DNA of 28,311 bases from the NCBI GenBank assembly GCA_959602645.1, contig CAUGTZ010000031.1, positions 1 to 28,311 of the forward strand. Direction: 5' to 3'. This stretch comes from an uncultured Collinsella sp. (GTDB lineage: Bacteria > Actinomycetota > Coriobacteriia > Coriobacteriales > Coriobacteriaceae). Under the pieces are notes generated by a model, which was not told the DNA's origin, did not search any database, and was given only the letters and a program-made list of their open reading frames with translations. Position 1 is the first letter of the stretch. Every line of letters begins with the position of its first letter. Below are positions 24,459-28,311 of this stretch, piece after piece. The translations under genes were made by a program, and so were the position numbers.

Positions 24459-25487
24459 ATGGCCAACAAAGTCACCCTCAAGCAGATCGCCCAGGAGGTG
24501 GGGCTTTCCCCCTCGTCGGTCTCGCTTGTTCTCAATAATCGGCCCTGTCGCATCTCGGAAGAAAACCGCAAGCTCATCAAAGAGGTCGCGGCGCGCAACC
24601 ACTATGTTCCCAACCAGATTGCGCGCAGCCTGGTCATGCGCGAGTCGCGCACGCTGGGCCTTATCGTCCCTAACATCGAGAGCCGCTTTTTTGCCTCGCT
24701 CGCCGGTAGCCTGGAAAAGCGCTGCCGCGAGGACGGCTATGCGCTCTTCATTACCAGCTCGGGCGGAAGCGCCGATGACGATCTGGAGCTGCTGCGCCAG
24801 CTGGTGACGCGCGGCGTTGATGGCGTCTTCCTGGTGGTGGGTGACGAGTTCTCCGATGATCGCGCCCTGCGCGAAGAAGTCAGCCACCTGCCCATCCCGG
24901 CCGTAATGGTCGACCGTGCCATTGAGGGGCTCGAGTGCGACAAGGTGATGTTCGACCACGAGATGGGCGGCTATATGGCCACCCGCTATCTGATCGAGCA
25001 AGGCCACCGCCGTATTGCCTGCCTGGTTAATGCCCGCCGTTCCAATACGGGTCGCAAGCGACTTGCCGGCTATGAGCGCGCGCTGCGCGAGGTTGGCCTG
25101 CCGATCGACGCGCGTTTGGAGTTTGAGAGCGAGTACTACATTCCGAGCGCATACGAGGCCTCGGAGGCAGTGCTCGCAACTGACGCCACTGCCGTGTTCG
25201 CAAGCTCAGATAACATTGCCCTCGGTTTGCTCAAGCGCTTACACGAGATGGGGAAGAGCATCCCGGGCGATATCTCGGTGGTGAGCTATGACAACTCGGC
25301 GGCCGACGTTCTCTTTGAGCCGGCGCTGACCGCGATTGAGCAGGACCCTGGTGTCCTTGCGGAGCATGCTTTTGGCTGCATGTCCAAGCGTCTTGCCGGT
25401 AGGGGCGGCAGGCGTGCCGAAGAGGTCGTTCTGGAGCCGGAGCTTATCGTTAAGGACAGCGTGCTCGAGCTTACTAAACACAACTAA
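24459..25487 (+). CDS. LacI/GalR-family transcriptional regulator
   Basis: A 342-aa repressor. The N-terminal helix-turn-helix is VTLKQIAQEVGLSPSSVSLVLNN (residues 5-27), followed by the hinge helix region ending NQIARSLVM. Residues about 60-335 form the periplasmic-binding-protein-like effector domain, with LGLIVPNIESRFFASLAGSLEK, GVDGVFLV, GHRRIACLV and ISVVSYDN. ATG 24459 has GGAAGGAG about 6 bases upstream. Likely operators with the LacI-type central CG lie before xfp, and similar sequence flanks this gene. It probably represses or activates xfp in response to a sugar or phosphosugar; the effector is unknown. Confidence 0.93.
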   Translation: MANKVTLKQIAQEVGLSPSSVSLVLNNRPCRISEENRKLIKEVAARNHYVPNQIARSLVMRESRTLGLIVPNIESRFFASLAGSLEKRCREDGYALFITSSGGSADDDLELLRQLVTRGVDGVFLVVGDEFSDDRALREEVSHLPIPAVMVDRAIEGLECDKVMFDHEMGGYMATRYLIEQGHRRIACLVNARRSNTGRKRLAGYERALREVGLPIDARLEFESEYYIPSAYEASEAVLATDATAVFASSDNIALGLLKRLHEMGKSIPGDISVVSYDNSAADVLFEPALTAIEQDPGVLAEHAFGCMSKRLAGRGGRRAEEVVLEPELIVKDSVLELTKHN

Positions 25488-25500
25488 ACACGTTTACCAA
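25485..25500 (-). promoter_or_regulatory. Candidate operator overlapping the lacI stop codon
   Basis: Read on the minus strand, TTGGTAAACGTGTTTA matches the site before the gene (TTGGTAAAGTGTTTA at 24379-24393) apart from one extra C. It starts at the stop codon itself. Confidence 0.4.
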
Positions 25501-25584
25501 TTTGCAGAGACCGAATGTGGAGCACCTGTGACAATCAACGCCGCAGGTGAATGTCGCGTTTTGCTAATCGATGGGATTGATAAG

Positions 25585-25633
25585 GGTGATAAAACGTTTT
25601 TTCACCATGATAAAACGTTTTAGCAAATATACT
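25585..25633 (+). promoter_or_regulatory. xfp promoter with two phased LacI-type operators
   Basis: GGTGATAAAAC|GTTTTTTCACC (25585-25606) and TGATAAAAC|GTTTTAGCA (25608-25625) are palindromes with one mismatch each and a central CG, as in GalR/LacI sites. Their centres are 21 bp apart, two helical turns, so both face the same side of the DNA. A -10 TATACT (25628-25633) follows directly, and the second site covers the -35/spacer region, a repressor position. 25501-25584 holds nothing else I can identify. Confidence 0.7.
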
Positions 25634-25691
25634 GGTCCCAACGAAAGGTTGCCGTATTGGAGGGTGACCGCACAGCGAAGGGACATAAACA

Positions 25692-28220
25692 ATGGCTAAA
25701 ACACTGGGGACGCCGTGGCAAAAGCTGGGCCACGAGGTGCCGGCTTCCGAGCTCGAGGGCGTCGACCTGTATTGGCGCGCATCGAACTATCTGTCCGTCG
25801 GTCAGATCTACCTTCGCTCTAACCCGCTAATGCGCCCCGACTTTGTCGACGAGAAAACCGGTGAGGTGCGCGACTTCGGTCGTCCGGACGTTAAGCACCG
25901 CCTGGTTGGCCACTGGGGCACCACGCCCGGCATCAACTTCCTGTTCGGTCACGTCAATCGTCTGATCGCCGACCACAACCAGAATGCTATCTTCTTGATG
26001 GGCCCTGGTCACGGTGGCCCCGCCGGTACTGCTCAGTCGCTGCTCGACGGCACTTACCGTGAGATCCGCCCCGACATCACCAATGACGAGGCCGGCTTGC
26101 AGAAGTTCTTCCGCCAGTTCTCCTATCCCGGCGGCATCCCGAGCCACTTTGCGCCCGAGACGCCCGGTTCCATCCACGAGGGCGGCGAGCTTGGCTACAC
26201 GCTCAGCCACGCCTACGGTGCCGTCATGGACAATCCGAGCCTGCTGGCCGTGGCCGTGGTGGGCGACGGTGAGTCCGAGACGGGCCCGCTCGCGACCTCT
26301 TGGCAGTCCAACAAGCTCGTGAACCCGGCAACCGACGGTATCGTTCTTCCGATCCTTCACCTCAACGGCTACAAGATCGCCAACCCCACCATCCTTGCCC
26401 GCGTGTCCGACGAGGAGCTCACCAAGTTCTTCGAGGGCATGGGCTACAAGCCGCACTTCTTCGTTGCCGGCTTTGACGACGAGAGCCACGCAAGCATCCA
26501 CGAGCGCTTCGCTGCCCTGTTTGAGCAGGTCTTTGACGAGATCTGTGACATCAAGGCCACCGCGCAGGCCCAGGCCGCCTCAGGCGAGACCGTGGTCCGC
26601 CCGGCCTACCCCATGATTGTGTTCCGTACGCCCAAGGGCTGGACTTGCCCCAAGCACATCGACGGCAAGAAGACCGAGGACTCTTGGCGCGCGCATCAGG
26701 TGCCGCTGGCGAGTGCCAAGGATACCCACGAGCACTTCCGCGTGCTGCGCGAGTGGCTGCGTTCCTACAAGCCCGAGGAGCTCTTTACGCCCGAGGGCCA
26801 GGTGCGCCCCGAGGTGACGGCCTTTATGCCGACCGGCGAGTTGCGCATCGGCGCCAACCCCAACGCGAACGGCGGTAAGGTGCGTCGCGAGCTCGAGCTG
26901 CCCGATATTCATGCCCACGAGGTCCCCGTCGCAACTAAGGGTCATGGCTGGGGCTCCACCGAGGCCGCCCACGTCTTTGGTGAGTACACTGCCGACGTTC
27001 TGGCCAAGAACATGGATGACTTCCGCATCTTCGGTCCCGACGAGACCGCGTCCAACCGCCTACAGGCTGCCTACAAGGTGACCAAGAAGCAGTGGGATGC
27101 CGGCTTCTATGAGGACGATGCCAACGATGAGCTGCTCGCCGGCTCCGGTAAGGTTGTCGAGCAGCTGTCCGAGCACCAGTGCGAGGGCTTCCTCGAGGCA
27201 TACGTGCTCACCGGCCGCTCCGGCGTGTGGAGCTCCTATGAGAGCTTTGTCCATGTGGTCGACTCCATGGTCAACCAGCACTGCAAGTGGCTCGAGGCTA
27301 CCAAGCGCGAGATTCCGTGGCGTGCCCCCATCAGCGGCCTCAACATTTTGCTGTCGAGCCATGTCTGGCGTCAGGACCACAACGGCTTCTCGCACCAGGA
27401 CCCCGGCTTTATCGACCTGCTGCTCAACAAGGCCAACGATACGCATATCGTGAATGCGTACTATCCGGCCGACGCCAACATGGCCCTCGCTGTGGCCGAG
27501 CGCGTCTACCAGTCCACCGACTGCGTCAACGCCATCTTCTGTGGCAAGCAGCCTGCTCCGACCTTCCAGACGGTCGACGAGGCCAAGGCGGAGCTCGCCG
27601 AGGGCGTTGCGACCTGGGAGTGGGCATCGACCGCCGATTCGCTCGCCGAGGCCGATGTCGTGGTCGCCACCTGCGGCGACGTGCCGACGCTCGAGGCTCT
27701 GGCCGCAACCGATATGCTGCGCGAGCTGGGCGTTAAGGTATGGTTCGTCAACGTGGTGGATCTGCTCAAGATCCAAAACGTCTGCGAGAACGACCAGGCT
27801 ATTACGGACGAGCGCTGGGCCGAGCTGTTCGGCTGCGGCGAGAAGCCCGTACTCTTCGCCTTCCACGCCTATGCTGGCACGATTCGCCGCCTGATCTGGG
27901 ACCGCCCCGGCCACGACGCCTTCCGCGTTCACGGCTACGAGGAGAAGGGCTCCACGACCACGCCGTTCGACATGCTGCGCCTGAACAACATGGACCGCTG
28001 GGCCCTGGCCGCAGACGTGTTGCGCATGGTCGACGCCGATAAGTTTGCCGAGCAGATTGATGAGTGGGAAGCATTCCGCACCGAGGCCTTTGAGTTCGCA
28101 TGCGACGAGGGCTACGATCACCCGGCCTTTACCGACTGGGTCTGGCCCGACGCTGCTGCTGCAACCGCTGCCGACGGCGCGCTTTCCGCAACGCAGATGA
28201 CCGCGGGCGACAACGAGTAG
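25692..28220 (+). CDS. xfp: Xylulose-5-phosphate/fructose-6-phosphate phosphoketolase
   Basis: An 842-aa thiamine-diphosphate enzyme that splits xylulose-5-phosphate or fructose-6-phosphate with phosphate to give acetyl phosphate plus glyceraldehyde-3-phosphate or erythrose-4-phosphate, as in the bifid shunt. Family signatures: YLSVGQIYL, GPGHGGPA, SYPGGIPSHFAPETPGSIHE, and the cofactor motif GDGESETGPL at 191-200 with LHLNGYKI. The second half has SYESFVHVVDSM, SHVWRQDHNGFSHQDPGF and YYPADANM. Full length. ATG 25692 has GAAGGGA about 9 bases upstream. Dual-substrate use is inferred from actinobacterial relatives; the acetate kinase or phosphotransacetylase partner is not in the window. Probably regulated by the preceding LacI protein. 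Confidence 0.96.
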   Translation: MAKTLGTPWQKLGHEVPASELEGVDLYWRASNYLSVGQIYLRSNPLMRPDFVDEKTGEVRDFGRPDVKHRLVGHWGTTPGINFLFGHVNRLIADHNQNAIFLMGPGHGGPAGTAQSLLDGTYREIRPDITNDEAGLQKFFRQFSYPGGIPSHFAPETPGSIHEGGELGYTLSHAYGAVMDNPSLLAVAVVGDGESETGPLATSWQSNKLVNPATDGIVLPILHLNGYKIANPTILARVSDEELTKFFEGMGYKPHFFVAGFDDESHASIHERFAALFEQVFDEICDIKATAQAQAASGETVVRPAYPMIVFRTPKGWTCPKHIDGKKTEDSWRAHQVPLASAKDTHEHFRVLREWLRSYKPEELFTPEGQVRPEVTAFMPTGELRIGANPNANGGKVRRELELPDIHAHEVPVATKGHGWGSTEAAHVFGEYTADVLAKNMDDFRIFGPDETASNRLQAAYKVTKKQWDAGFYEDDANDELLAGSGKVVEQLSEHQCEGFLEAYVLTGRSGVWSSYESFVHVVDSMVNQHCKWLEATKREIPWRAPISGLNILLSSHVWRQDHNGFSHQDPGFIDLLLNKANDTHIVNAYYPADANMALAVAERVYQSTDCVNAIFCGKQPAPTFQTVDEAKAELAEGVATWEWASTADSLAEADVVVATCGDVPTLEALAATDMLRELGVKVWFVNVVDLLKIQNVCENDQAITDERWAELFGCGEKPVLFAFHAYAGTIRRLIWDRPGHDAFRVHGYEEKGSTTTPFDMLRLNNMDRWALAADVLRMVDADKFAEQIDEWEAFRTEAFEFACDEGYDHPAFTDWVWPDAAAATAADGALSATQMTAGDNE

Positions 28221-28268
28221 GTAGGCATCCGGGACGGTCTCGCGCTGGGGCCTTGCCCGGCGGGGTTG

Positions 28269-28311
28269 CCTTGCTCCGGGAAGTGGGCTTCGCGAACTTC
28301 CCGGAGCAAGG
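28269..28311 (+). terminator. Strong hairpin after xfp at the window end
   Basis: CCTTGCTCCGGGAAGT (28269-28284) pairs perfectly over 16 bp with 28296-28311 across an 11-base loop. The T tract, if any, lies beyond the window, so this is probably the xfp terminator. Confidence 0.7.

Overview
The window looks like chromosome from a high-GC gut actinobacterium of the Coriobacteriia, most likely Collinsella. This rests on protein style, strong codon bias to G/C, sugar-fermentation gene content and the species-typical intergenic palindromes. It is inference, not a database match. All large genes appear intact; there is no prophage, no transposase and no CRISPR array.

Layout. 1-2432: a truncated copy of a repeated hairpin element, then a promoter, a 14-codon Ile/Val-rich leader peptide, a strong terminator and the transporter gene cstA, together resembling a ribosome-mediated attenuator. 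2538-4730: a large protein with a winged-helix-like N-terminus, a long charged disordered middle and a C-terminal TOPRIM-like domain resembling the Wadjet nuclease JetD, without jetABC beside it. 4739-5606: gene-free DNA packed with palindromes: a second hairpin element, a 230-bp AT-rich element with perfect 30-bp inverted ends, and tRNA-like repeat fragments, ending at tRNA-Gln(TTG). 5720-10356 (minus strand): a peptidoglycan-binding-domain protein, a polyprenyl diphosphate synthase and an unusual PTS EIICB permease fused to a HAD phosphatase. 10581-20330: a divergent GntR regulator, a maltose-type ABC transporter (lipoprotein, two permeases, ATPase), and convergently malQ and glgP. 20551-24275: galE, a secreted coiled-coil peptidase-like protein, the third hairpin element and murB. 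24459-28220: a LacI-family regulator and the phosphoketolase gene xfp.

How it fits together. The central 14 kb is an alpha-glucan utilisation locus. Oligosaccharides enter by the ABC system, MalQ and GlgP turn them into glucose and glucose-1-phosphate, and the EIICB-HAD fusion probably imports and processes a related sugar. Versions of a TTGTTTAAACAA palindrome lie upstream of the PTS gene, gntR, the binding-protein gene (two) and malQ, which suggests one regulator for all four units. The LacI regulator has related sites at its own promoter and at its stop codon, and two near-perfect palindromes 21 bp apart lie at the xfp promoter, so it probably controls xfp.
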